64,000 nt of DNA from Ancylomarina euxina (GTDB lineage Bacteria; Bacteroidota; Bacteroidia; Bacteroidales; Marinifilaceae), in contig NZ_QQWG01000003.1 of NCBI RefSeq assembly GCF_003863355.1, positions 124,001 to 188,000 of the forward strand, written 5' to 3'. Position numbers and translations under genes: made by a program. The notes beneath the pieces are model-generated. The model did not search any database. It was not told where the DNA came from and saw only the letters and a list, made by a program, of their open reading frames with translations. This document shows, one piece after another, positions 24,893-33,371 of the stretch. Every line of letters starts with the position of its first letter. The stretch's first letter is position 1.

Positions 24893-26668
24893 GTGAAGAA
24901 AAAATCTTTATTAGCCCGTTTCCTTATTTGGCGATTGAAGCATGTTAGCGATCGTCAGTTTATTTCTTTTCTAGGGATTCTTATTGGAATTACCTCAGGA
25001 ATAGCAGCTGTTGTCATTAAAAATTCCGTTCATTTCATTAGTTCCTTGCTGCAAGGAACATTTGAGCTTGAATACGCGAATTTCCTTTATATGATATATC
25101 CAACGATTGGTATTAGTGTTGCTGTTATCTTTATCAAGTACATTATAAAAAGACCAGTCAGGCATGGAATCCCCAATGTGCTTCATAGCATTTCAAAAAA
25201 CAATGGGCAAATCAATACTCACAACATGTTTTCGTCTGTAGTGACTTCGGCTTTTACTGTTGGTTTTGGTGGTTCTGTAGGATTGGAGGGACCAACTGTG
25301 GCGACAGGCGCTGCCATTGGATCCAATATTGGTCGGCTTTTTCATCTAAACTATAAGCAAACAACTCTATTGTTAGCCTGTGCGTGTACGGGAGCCATGG
25401 CTGCTATTTTTAAAGCTCCTATTGCTGCCATTGTATTTGCTATGGAAGTCATCATGCTCGACCTAACAATGTATTCCTTAGTACCACTTTTATTGGCTTC
25501 TTCTTCTGCAGTTCTGACTTCTTATTTTTTCTTGGGAATGGATGTCCTTTATCCTTTCGATGTGGAGAATGGTTTTGATCTTAAAGATTTGCCTTACTAC
25601 ATCGTTTTGGGCATTTTCACGGGTTTGATAGCGACCTATTTTACTAAGATGTACATGTATATTCAGGCTTTGTTTGATAGGATTGGTAAAGCTTATCTAA
25701 AACTACTTATTGGAGGTCTGTCACTGGGAATGATTATTTTCTTTTTTCCCTCTCTTTATGGTGAAGGTTATCATGGTATAAATGCAAGCCTATCGGGTGA
25801 CTATTCTTATCTGTTCAATAATTCGTTATTCTATTCATTCAGTGAAAACTTTTGGGTTTTATTGATTCTACTTTCTCTGGTTATCTTTTTTAAGGTGATA
25901 GCTGCTTCTATCACTTTTGGTGCTGGTGGTATTGGTGGTATTTTTGCACCCACCTTGTTTATGGGCGTTAATGCAGGAGTCTTGTTTGCCAAGCTGGTTC
26001 ATGCCCTGGGCTTGAGAAATATTGAGGTCAATAATTTTGCCCTTATTGGGATGGGGGGGATGATTGCTGGTGTGCTTCATGCTCCTCTCACAGGTTTATT
26101 TCTTATTGCCGATATATCAGGTGGTTACCAGTTGTTTGTCCCTTTGATGATTACTGCAACCATATCTTATGCTACGGTTAAAAGTTTCGAGTCTCATTCT
26201 GTTTATACCATGCAATTGGCTCGTCGAAAAGAGCTTATGACTCACGATAAAGATCAAAATGTACTTTCGCTGATGCGTGTGACACGTTTGATTGAGAAGA
26301 ATTTTAATACCATCAATTCTGATGCGACTTTAGGTGACCTCGTTAAGGTGATTGCAAAATCACAACGTAATCTCTTTATTGTAATTGATGATGAGAATAA
26401 TTTTGAAGGGATTGTAAAACTTGATGATATTCGTGAAATCATGTTTCAGCCAGATAAATACGATGTAATGTTTGTTCGCGACTTAATGATTATGCCGACA
26501 GTGGTGATTCAACATGATGAGTCGATGGCAGATGTTGCTCGTAAATATCAATATTCAGATAAATTTAATATGGTTGTTTTGCAGGATGGTAAATATTTAG
26601 GTTGTGTTTCTCGTGCACAAATATTCTCAACTTATCGTCGTATGCTCAAACATTTTTCTGAAGATTAA
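24893..26668 (+). CDS. ClC-type chloride channel/transporter with CBS pair, copy 1
   Basis: This 591-residue inner-membrane protein has a ClC core (about 1-430) and two C-terminal CBS domains (about 450-585) that sense nucleotides. The gating glutamate is Glu132 in GSVGLEGP, and the anion-site segment GAGGIGGIFAPTLF is intact. The position of the internal proton glutamate of E. coli ClC appears to be Val186 in FAMEVIML, a residue found in channel-type members. The GTG at 24893 aligns with the ATG of the adjacent paralogue and gives the identical length of 591, so I prefer it over the TTG 15 codons upstream. The two genes are tandem duplicates, 390 bp apart. Confidence 0.92.
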   Translation: MKKKSLLARFLIWRLKHVSDRQFISFLGILIGITSGIAAVVIKNSVHFISSLLQGTFELEYANFLYMIYPTIGISVAVIFIKYIIKRPVRHGIPNVLHSISKNNGQINTHNMFSSVVTSAFTVGFGGSVGLEGPTVATGAAIGSNIGRLFHLNYKQTTLLLACACTGAMAAIFKAPIAAIVFAMEVIMLDLTMYSLVPLLLASSSAVLTSYFFLGMDVLYPFDVENGFDLKDLPYYIVLGIFTGLIATYFTKMYMYIQALFDRIGKAYLKLLIGGLSLGMIIFFFPSLYGEGYHGINASLSGDYSYLFNNSLFYSFSENFWVLLILLSLVIFFKVIAASITFGAGGIGGIFAPTLFMGVNAGVLFAKLVHALGLRNIEVNNFALIGMGGMIAGVLHAPLTGLFLIADISGGYQLFVPLMITATISYATVKSFESHSVYTMQLARRKELMTHDKDQNVLSLMRVTRLIEKNFNTINSDATLGDLVKVIAKSQRNLFIVIDDENNFEGIVKLDDIREIMFQPDKYDVMFVRDLMIMPTVVIQHDESMADVARKYQYSDKFNMVVLQDGKYLGCVSRAQIFSTYRRMLKHFSED

Positions 26669-26830
26669 TGTATGTTATTTGTCTTGATTTTGTCAAATTG
26701 ACCTTTAAAATCCTTTACATGCCGATAATGATCTAAACATAGAATTATAGCTGTATTTCTGATACTTTTAAGTGCTGAACATTTTTTGAAAAAAATATCA
26801 GTTTTCACCATTCGCTCAATAATATTCTAT

Positions 26831-26838
26831 TACATTTG
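26831..26838 (+). promoter_or_regulatory. Promoter -7 element upstream of the candidate RNA
   Basis: TACATTTG matches the TAnnTTTG consensus. It predicts a transcript starting near 26844, exactly before the block of hairpins. The -33 TTG is not evident (TTC at 26811-26813). Confidence 0.45.
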
Positions 26839-26843
26839 CACTC

Positions 26844-26960
26844 GATTTTATAAAAGTCGAACAGCGGATTCTTTAGTTCATTCTAAAGATTGTCAACCCA
26901 ATACATCGTTTAAATAAAGATTCCTTAGTCTTTTTTATGTATTGCTCTCTACTAAGGTTT
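26844..26960 (+). ncRNA. Candidate structured RNA between the ClC genes
   Basis: Three elements follow a consensus -7 element. CTTTAG (26871-26876) pairs with CTAAAG (26883-26888). CAATACAT (26899-26906) pairs with ATGTATTG (26937-26944), with an inner AAAGA/TCTTT pairing. The loop of that hairpin contains CCTTAGT (26923-26929), which is complementary to ACTAAGG (26951-26957), so a pseudoknot is possible. It may be a leader of the second ClC gene or a free small RNA. A 6S-Flavo-like RNA is conceivable, but I cannot confirm any Rfam family by eye. The ends are estimates. Confidence 0.3.
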
Positions 26961-27058
26961 GCCTGACTCCAGTAGCCATCTGACCGATCGAATAGTTTAT
27001 TGTAATTTTCCTAATTTTGTGAGGCCCAAATATCCTCAATAAAATAATAGCCAGCGTC

Positions 27059-28834
27059 ATGAAGAATAAGAGTTTATTGTCCCGATTTTTAATTTGGAGA
27101 ATGAAGCATATTAAAGAAAGACAGTTTGTTCTAATTCTTAGTTTTATCGTTGGTATCGTAAGTGGATTAGCGGCTTTGTTGTTGAAAACAACGATTCATC
27201 AAACCCATCACTTTTTAACTCATAATCTTCATGTAGATTCATTCAATCTATTGTATTTAGCCTATCCTACAGTTGGTATTCTACTTACTGTTTTGTTTGT
27301 GAAATTCTTTGTGAAGGATAATATTGGGCATGGTGTCACTCGAATTTTGTATGCCATTTCAAAAAATAACAGTCAAATAAAATCTCATAATAACTATTCT
27401 TCGATAATTGCAAGTACACTTACTATTGGTTTTGGTGGATCTGTAGGGGCTGAGGCACCTGTCGTTTTAACAGGGGCTTCGATTGGTTCAAATCTGGGAC
27501 GCCTGTTTCATCTCAACTATAAAACTATCACTTTAATGGTGGGCTGCGGTGTAGCTGGAGCAATTGGTGGAATTTTTAAGGCTCCCATGGCGGGTATGGT
27601 CTTTACCCTAGAGGTACTAATGTTGGATCTAACCATGGCCTCTTTAATTCCATTGTTAATATCATCAATAACTGGAGCAAGTATTGCTTATTTTTTTATG
27701 GGTAAGGATGTCTTGCTATCCTATAATGTTACTGAGTCTTTTGTATTATCCAATTTCCCTTATTACATTTTACTTGGTATTTTCGCTGGTTTGGTTTCCT
27801 TGTATTTTACCCGGGTGGGGATGTATCTGGAATCTCAATTGGAACTGATAACGAATTCATATAAAAAGCTACTTCTTGGTGGAGTTACTCTTGGTATATT
27901 AATCTTTCTATTTCCACCTCTTTACGGTGAAGGATATACAACTATTCAATCCTTGTTAAATGGAAATATTGATGGTTTAGTAAATAATTCTGTTTTCTAT
28001 TTCTTAAAGGACAATTACTGGTTGCTTTTAGGTTATGTGATTTTGGTTTTAGGATTTAAAGTAATTGCCTCAACCGTAACGACGGGCAGTGGTGGTGTAG
28101 GGGGGATTTTTGCTCCTTCGCTATTTCTGGGAGGTGTCTCTGGTTTTTTTGTGGCTCGTTTTATTAATGGTTTTAATTTCATCAAACTATCCGAAAGTAA
28201 TTTTACTCTTTTAGGAATGGCGGGTATGATGGCTGGTGTGATGCATGCACCTCTTACAGCAATCTTCTTGATTGTTGAAATTACAGGTGGTTATGAACTT
28301 TTTGTGCCTATCATGATAACAGCTACTATAGCTTACCTAACCATTATGTACTTCGAACCGCATTCTATCTACACAAAACGATTGGCAAAGCGTGGCGAAC
28401 TAATTACGCACAATAAGGATAAAGCTGTACTAACCTTAATGAAACTAGGGAAGGTGATTGAAACCGATTTACAGAAGATAGATCCAGATGCCAGTCTTGG
28501 AGAGTTGGTGAAGATCATTTCTCATTCTCACCGAAATATTTTCCCTGTTGTTGATGAGGAAGGAAAGCTATTAGGAATTGTTCTTTTGGATGATATTCGT
28601 CACATCATGTTTAACCCTGATATGTATGAAGAAACCTATGTTCGCAACTTGATGACAATGCCCCCAGCAATTCTTGATGCTGATGCACCTATGGATAAGG
28701 TTATGAAACGTTTTGAAGAAACAGGAGCATGGAATCTACCGGTAATAATGGATGGTAAGTATTATGGCTTTGTTTCTAAATCCAAGATTTTTAATGTTTA
28801 TCGACGAGTTTTAGTTCATTTCTCTGATGAATAA
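27059..28834 (+). CDS. ClC-type chloride channel/transporter with CBS pair, copy 2
   Basis: This 591-residue paralogue of the preceding gene has the same layout: ClC core (about 1-430) and a CBS pair (about 450-585). Glu132 lies in GSVGAEAP, where the usual glycine after the gating glutamate is alanine. The selectivity segment is GSGGVGGIFAPSLF, and the E. coli proton-glutamate position is again valine (TLEVLML). The N-terminus (KSLLSRFLIWRMKH) is nearly the same as copy 1 (KSLLARFLIWRLKH). The two have diverged considerably, so the duplication is not recent. Whether each is a channel or an exchanger, and for which anion, is not determined. Confidence 0.92.
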   Translation: MKNKSLLSRFLIWRMKHIKERQFVLILSFIVGIVSGLAALLLKTTIHQTHHFLTHNLHVDSFNLLYLAYPTVGILLTVLFVKFFVKDNIGHGVTRILYAISKNNSQIKSHNNYSSIIASTLTIGFGGSVGAEAPVVLTGASIGSNLGRLFHLNYKTITLMVGCGVAGAIGGIFKAPMAGMVFTLEVLMLDLTMASLIPLLISSITGASIAYFFMGKDVLLSYNVTESFVLSNFPYYILLGIFAGLVSLYFTRVGMYLESQLELITNSYKKLLLGGVTLGILIFLFPPLYGEGYTTIQSLLNGNIDGLVNNSVFYFLKDNYWLLLGYVILVLGFKVIASTVTTGSGGVGGIFAPSLFLGGVSGFFVARFINGFNFIKLSESNFTLLGMAGMMAGVMHAPLTAIFLIVEITGGYELFVPIMITATIAYLTIMYFEPHSIYTKRLAKRGELITHNKDKAVLTLMKLGKVIETDLQKIDPDASLGELVKIISHSHRNIFPVVDEEGKLLGIVLLDDIRHIMFNPDMYEETYVRNLMTMPPAILDADAPMDKVMKRFEETGAWNLPVIMDGKYYGFVSKSKIFNVYRRVLVHFSDE

Positions 28835-28978
28835 AAATATAGTGTGTAGACACTTAAATATTCTCTAAATTTTTGATGCTTTAAATTGATTATTTGTAAC
28901 ATTGTCATGTTGTAAATACACTTGTTTATGCAAGTTGTTTTAATAATATTCTTGACACATTTAATTATTAATAAGCTC

Positions 28979-29971
28979 ATGAACCCAAAACATTATCAGT
29001 GTATCCCTGAAGATTTCTGGAAAGGTCGAATTGATGATCTTGAGGATTATGATGCATTCCGTTGGCATCAGATTATTGAACCCATAAATTTATTGGAGGA
29101 GATAACGGTTGTAGCTGGCGGCTTTGGCTTGCTAGGTTTTTGTTGTGATAAGGGGGTGCAGAGAAATTTGGGACGTGTAGGAACATCGAAGGGACCCAGA
29201 AGTATTCGCAAAGAAATGGCGAATTTACCTTGCTCTTTTCCATCCACGACTAAGATTTACGATTGTGGTAACATTGTTGGCACTGACGGAAAACTAGAGG
29301 ATTTGCAGGAGTCTCTTGCACATGCTGTTTACAAGATGCTGAAAAATGGTTTATTCCCAATCGTATTGGGTGGCGGCCATGAAATAGCTTACGGACACTA
29401 TAAAGGAATCGACCGATTTCTTGAGGAAACAAATAGTGAGAGTCTTGGTATCTTCAATCTTGATGCTCATTTCGATATGCGTCCTTACGATAAGGGAACT
29501 AGTTCTGGAACGATGTTTGCCCAAATTGCCGATGATTGTAAGGCGAAAAACAAGCCGTTTAACTATATGGTTGCTGGTATTCAGCAATATGGTAACACAG
29601 TTAGTTTATTTAAGAAAGCAGATGCTTTAAAGGTGAAATACCTGATGGCTAAAGATATCAATTCAGCCAATATGTTTAATGTTGGGCAGGAGCTTTTGCG
29701 CTATGCAAAAAAACAAGAGAATATCTATTTTACCTTGTGTTCAGATGTTATTTCGTCAGCTTACGCTCCAGGAGTTAGTGCACCTCAACCATTTGGATTG
29801 CATCCCGAAATAGTATTGAAGTTGATAAAGATGATGATTCGATCGGGTAAGGTTATTGCTTTCGATATTGCAGAAATTGCGCCGCGTTTTGATGAGGATA
29901 GTCGCAGTTCAAAATTAGCAGCGATTATTGTTTTTGCTGTTATCAACTCCACTTTAGAGGAAAAAGAATAA
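28979..29971 (+). CDS. hutG: Formimidoylglutamase-like ureohydrolase
   Basis: This 330-residue member of the arginase/agmatinase superfamily probably hydrolyses N-formimidoyl-L-glutamate to glutamate and formamide in histidine breakdown. The metal ligands GGGHE (histidine) and NLDAHFDMRP (Asp, His, Asp) are present. In the last metal motif, CSDVISSAYAPG, the first of the two expected aspartates is Cys254 and the second is Asp256. This cysteine form seems usual for Bacteroidota HutG-like proteins. No other hut gene is nearby, so the pathway role is inferred. The frame is open 19 codons upstream from a TTG, but the ATG at 28979 is the normal start. Confidence 0.85.
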   Translation: MNPKHYQCIPEDFWKGRIDDLEDYDAFRWHQIIEPINLLEEITVVAGGFGLLGFCCDKGVQRNLGRVGTSKGPRSIRKEMANLPCSFPSTTKIYDCGNIVGTDGKLEDLQESLAHAVYKMLKNGLFPIVLGGGHEIAYGHYKGIDRFLEETNSESLGIFNLDAHFDMRPYDKGTSSGTMFAQIADDCKAKNKPFNYMVAGIQQYGNTVSLFKKADALKVKYLMAKDINSANMFNVGQELLRYAKKQENIYFTLCSDVISSAYAPGVSAPQPFGLHPEIVLKLIKMMIRSGKVIAFDIAEIAPRFDEDSRSSKLAAIIVFAVINSTLEEKE

Positions 29972-29980
29972 TATTATAAA

Positions 29981-30008
29981 TTGTTATCCTTTTCAAAAAG
30001 GATAACAA
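29981..30008. other. Strong inverted repeat between hutG and the LacI-type gene
   Basis: Arms of 12-13 bp, TTGTTATCCTTTT and its complement, lie 9 bp after the hutG stop codon. A T run does not follow (TCTGTTG), so it is an atypical terminator. Its right end is 4 bp before the -33 element of the next gene's promoter, so an operator role is also possible. Confidence 0.55.
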
Positions 30009-30012
30009 TCTG

Positions 30013-30041
30013 TTGTATATATCTGAATTATTTTATCTTTG
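30013..30041 (+). promoter_or_regulatory. Promoter of the LacI-type regulator gene
   Basis: A TTG at 30013-30015 and TATCTTTG at 30034-30041 match the Bacteroidota -33/-7 consensus with an 18-bp spacing, close to the usual 19-21. It would give a leader of nearly 190 bases before the ATG at 30235; that leader contains no structure I recognise. Confidence 0.55.
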
Positions 30042-30234
30042 TGTGTGTGTAGATTACATCGAATAATTTTTGGTGTTTATGATTTCCATGAGAGAAGCTT
30101 ATTCTTATTAATTGTAATCATTAATCTTCACTTAATTAAAACAGTTGATCTTTTTATAGTAGAATTCATCCTTTCTCTTTTTAGAAGGCCAATACTTACA
30201 GACTTCAACGAAAATATGTTAAAAATTAAAGTCT

Positions 30235-31254
30235 ATGGCAAACCGACCCGTAACAATTAAAGATATTGCTGAAAAGCTGAGTATCTCCGTTTCTACTGTC
30301 TCTCGTGCATTGAAGAATAATCCTGAAATTAGTTTACAGACTCGTGAAGCAGTTCAGAAACTAGCTAAAGAATTGAAATATCGACCAAATCCGCTAGCTG
30401 TTGCACTTAAAACTCAAAAATCTAATGCGATTGGAGTTGTTGTTCCTCAGATTGTGAGTTCTTTTTATGCATCAGTAGTAAAAGGTATTGAACAAGTTGC
30501 AGACGAACATGGTTACCAGATTTTTGTAAGTTCTTCTAATGAAAAATTGGAAAAAGAACAAAAAAATGTTGATGGATTTCTAAACATGAGAATGGATGGT
30601 ATTATTCTTTCTTTATCTCGTGCTACAAATACTTACGATCATATTCATAAAATTAAGGAAATGGGAGTACCTATCGTTTTGTTCGATAGAACTTCTAAAG
30701 AATTAGATGTTTCTAAGGTTGTGGCTGATGATGCAGCAGCTGCTCATGCCGCAGTTACGCACTTATTGGAAGGTGGGGCTAAGCGTATAGCTTTCCTTAC
30801 AGGACCAGAATACATGTTATATGGAGTCAATAGAATGCGTGGTTATAAGCAAGCTCTTTCTGACAAAGGCATTGACTTGGATGAAACCTTAATTTCGCGT
30901 TGTGAATTTACCGTAGATTCTGCAAAACAAGCAACTATGGATCTTCTTTCACGTAGTAATCGTCCAGATGCTTTCTTTGCCATCAACGATGAGTTGGCAA
31001 TTGGTGCTATAATGGCTACTAAAGAACTGGGATTTAAAATTCCGGAAGAAGTTGCAGTCGTTGGATTCTCAAACAGTCGTCGTTCTCGTTACATGGAACC
31101 ATCCATTTCTACAATGGATCAAAATCCTAAGTTAGTAGGGCGAGAAGCAGCAAACCTTCTATTTGAACAAATGGAAGATAAGCCTGATAGCGACAAGGTA
31201 AGAGAAGCTGTTGTACATGCTGATTTAATCATTCGTGCTTCATCTGAAAAGTAA
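30235..31254 (+). CDS. LacI family transcriptional regulator
   Basis: This 339-residue protein has an N-terminal helix-turn-helix (VTIKDIAEKLSISVSTVSRAL, residues 6-26, with the hinge following near 60) and a periplasmic-binding-protein-like sensor domain (about 65-335). It includes RMDGIILSLSR, AFLTGPEY and PDAFFAINDELAIGA. Members repress or activate carbohydrate genes in response to a sugar. No sugar gene is directly adjacent on this strand; a sugar MFS-kinase unit lies 4.4 kb away under a different regulator. It has its own promoter and a bidirectional terminator, so it forms a single-gene unit. Confidence 0.94.
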   Translation: MANRPVTIKDIAEKLSISVSTVSRALKNNPEISLQTREAVQKLAKELKYRPNPLAVALKTQKSNAIGVVVPQIVSSFYASVVKGIEQVADEHGYQIFVSSSNEKLEKEQKNVDGFLNMRMDGIILSLSRATNTYDHIHKIKEMGVPIVLFDRTSKELDVSKVVADDAAAAHAAVTHLLEGGAKRIAFLTGPEYMLYGVNRMRGYKQALSDKGIDLDETLISRCEFTVDSAKQATMDLLSRSNRPDAFFAINDELAIGAIMATKELGFKIPEEVAVVGFSNSRRSRYMEPSISTMDQNPKLVGREAANLLFEQMEDKPDSDKVREAVVHADLIIRASSEK

Positions 31255-31274
31255 GAAAACGAAATATAGAGTAT

Positions 31275-31306
31275 AAAAAAATCCTGCCTTAAGAGCAGGA
31301 TTTTTC
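31275..31306. terminator. Bidirectional terminator between the LacI-type gene and rlmN
   Basis: A 9-bp stem (AAATCCTGC at 31279-31287 with 31295-31303) is flanked by A on one side and T on the other, so it can stop transcription from both converging genes. Confidence 0.9.
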
Positions 31307-31323
31307 AGTATTATCGTGTTATA

Positions 31324-32367
31324 CTAGTAGTCTTTACTTTGTTGTTTGACTAGTTCCTTAGTTGATAATAAACCACAAGCAGCAAAAATATCCAAGCCTC
31401 TTGAGCGGCGGATAGTTGTTGTAATTCCTTTTTTGTTTAATAGATCTTTAAATTCTTCAATTGTCTCTTCATCAGATCCAAGTAGAGGCGAATTTGGAAT
31501 AGGATGAAAACGAATCAGATTCATTCTGCATTTAATACCATCCAAAATCTTACACAATTCTTTAACGTGAGCAGGTGTGTCGTTTATTCCTTTGAACATG
31601 ATATACTCAAAAGAAACTCTTCGTTGACGACCAAAATCAAATTCACGAATCATTTTGAGAACATCCTTTACGGGATAAACGTTCTGAACTGGCATCAGTT
31701 TCTTTCTCTCATCGTCAAAAGGCGTGTGTAAGCTGACAGCTAAGTGACATTCACTTTCGTTCAAGAATGTTTTCATACCTGGAATAATTCCAATGGTAGA
31801 AACAGTAATTCTTCGTGGACTCATAGCCATGGCGTAATCGGCAGTCAATATTTCAAGAGACTTCATTACCTCAGGTACATTATCAAGAGGTTCTCCCATA
31901 CCCATATAAACGATATTGGTTAGCTGATGCCATTCTGGCAAAGAACGGACCTGATTGATGATATCACCTGCCTTAAGCTGACCTTGAAAACCTTGCTTAC
32001 CTGTCATACAAAATAAGCAGCCCATTTTACATCCAACCTGCGACGAAACACAAAGGGTTGCTCTGTCATCATCAGGAATATAAGCCGTTTCGATAAACTG
32101 ATTAGGCATATTGGTTGGATATAAATATTTCTTTGTCCCATCAACAGAACATTGTTCTTTTATAGTTGCAGTCAAACCAATATCGAAATTGTCTTTTAGG
32201 ATAGTTCTTGCTTTCAAAGACAAGTTTAGCATTTCATCAATACTCGTTATGTCTTTTTTATAAAGCCAGTCAGCAATTTGTTTTGCTGTGAATTTAGGAA
32301 GTTTTAGATCTAATACAACTTGGGTTAATTCTTCCAATGTTTTTCCTAATAGTATTTCTTTAGCCAT
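31324..32367 (-). CDS. rlmN: 23S rRNA adenine-2503 / tRNA A37 methyltransferase RlmN
   Basis: This 347-residue radical-SAM enzyme methylates C2 of A2503 in 23S rRNA. The cluster motif is CKMGCLFC (CxxxCxxC), preceded by CVSSQVG. YMGMGEPLDN is the signature after it, and the acceptor cysteine lies near the C-terminus in DIFAACGLLS. Length is standard. It lies 48 bp downstream of the flavoprotein reductase gene on the same strand and ends at a shared terminator. Confidence 0.97.
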   Translation of the reverse strand: MAKEILLGKTLEELTQVVLDLKLPKFTAKQIADWLYKKDITSIDEMLNLSLKARTILKDNFDIGLTATIKEQCSVDGTKKYLYPTNMPNQFIETAYIPDDDRATLCVSSQVGCKMGCLFCMTGKQGFQGQLKAGDIINQVRSLPEWHQLTNIVYMGMGEPLDNVPEVMKSLEILTADYAMAMSPRRITVSTIGIIPGMKTFLNESECHLAVSLHTPFDDERKKLMPVQNVYPVKDVLKMIREFDFGRQRRVSFEYIMFKGINDTPAHVKELCKILDGIKCRMNLIRFHPIPNSPLLGSDEETIEEFKDLLNKKGITTTIRRSRGLDIFAACGLLSTKELVKQQSKDY

Positions 32368-32415
32368 CTGGTAATAGTAAATTTTATTTGTGTTTGAGAC
32401 ACTCTCAATCTTCCA

Positions 32416-33087
32416 TTAGAAATAGATTTCCGCAACAATCTTATTAAACGGAACACCTTTGTCAATTAGCAAATCTCTAACTTCGACAACCATTTCAGGA
32501 CTGCCGCAAAGGAAATATCTACAATCTTCAGGGAAAATCTCAATATCCTGCAAATATCGGGTTAATCTTCCATTATACAAACCCTCACCTTCTTCTTGAG
32601 AGCAACATCGAATATAGTTGCCTTTAAGAACTGGACGAAATTCTTTTTCGAAAAAGAAAGAGTGAGTAAATCGTCCACCATGAATTAATTTTTTGTCAGC
32701 TATTAAACCTGAGCGAAACATGGATGCAAAGGGTGCAATTCCAGTTCCTGAAGCAATCCACCATGAAGGACTTTCATCATCAATAAAATCACCCTCGGGA
32801 GGCGTCATGAATATGGTTGAACCATCTTTGTGTTCGCTTAGTCTTGGGGTTAACCAACCATCGTCTTTCACATTATAGAGAACTTGAATTGTATGATCAT
32901 CTGTTCCACTAGCAATGGTGTAAAGTCTAGGTGCAACATCCATATCAGTGGTAATGCCAATGTATTGGCCAGATTTAAAATCCAAGTTTCTTTTAATCTT
33001 TAATACAAAAACACCAGGTGCGATTTCTCTATTTGATACAACAATGCTTTCGGTTAATTTTTGTTTCGTTTTTATATCTGTTGACAT
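32416..33087 (-). CDS. Ferredoxin--NADP reductase-like flavoprotein
   Basis: This 223-residue cytosolic oxidoreductase has an FAD-binding domain (about 1-105, with the flavin motif RLYTIASG) and an NAD(P)-binding domain (about 108-223, with SGTGIAPFASMF and FLCGSPEMV). It resembles the short Fpr-type reductases that pass electrons between NADPH and ferredoxin or flavodoxin. No fused ferredoxin domain is present. It heads a unit with rlmN, a radical-SAM enzyme that needs reducing equivalents; a functional link is a guess. It is divergent from the TSGD-repeat gene. Confidence 0.85.
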   Translation of the reverse strand: MSTDIKTKQKLTESIVVSNREIAPGVFVLKIKRNLDFKSGQYIGITTDMDVAPRLYTIASGTDDHTIQVLYNVKDDGWLTPRLSEHKDGSTIFMTPPEGDFIDDESPSWWIASGTGIAPFASMFRSGLIADKKLIHGGRFTHSFFFEKEFRPVLKGNYIRCCSQEEGEGLYNGRLTRYLQDIEIFPEDCRYFLCGSPEMVVEVRDLLIDKGVPFNKIVAEIYF

Positions 33088-33371
33088 ACGCTTTATGTAT
33101 ATAATGTAATTGCAATCTTTTAATACTCTAATACAAAGATAATATAATTTAGAAGACGTCTAAATAGTAATTTATAAATATTAAGAAACTTATATGGTTC
33201 GTTGATGATTGCTTATATTTTTTTTCAATAGCTTGAGTTCTGATTCTTTGAAATAGTTTTTCCATCTAGAATTGTAACTATATGTTTACTTCTTGCGTCC
33301 TATGTAGAGTTAAGTGTGTCTAAGAATTGATGCTTAATACTGGATAGATCATTAATCTAAAAAACATTGAT

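Larger units (their letters stand above)
26669..27058. other. Intergenic region between the two ClC genes
   Basis: These 390 bp carry no convincing protein gene. They hold a consensus promoter element (26831-26838), a compact set of hairpins (26871-26957) and a second TAnnTTTG element (TAATTTTG, 27012-27019) that lies 39 bp before the second ClC start and may be that gene's promoter. Confidence 0.5.

Noticed and set aside
29981-30008. Resemblance of the repeat arm to the E. coli lac operator half-site
   Set aside because: The LacI-type protein is only distantly related and the symmetry has a different spacing, so the likeness is probably coincidence.
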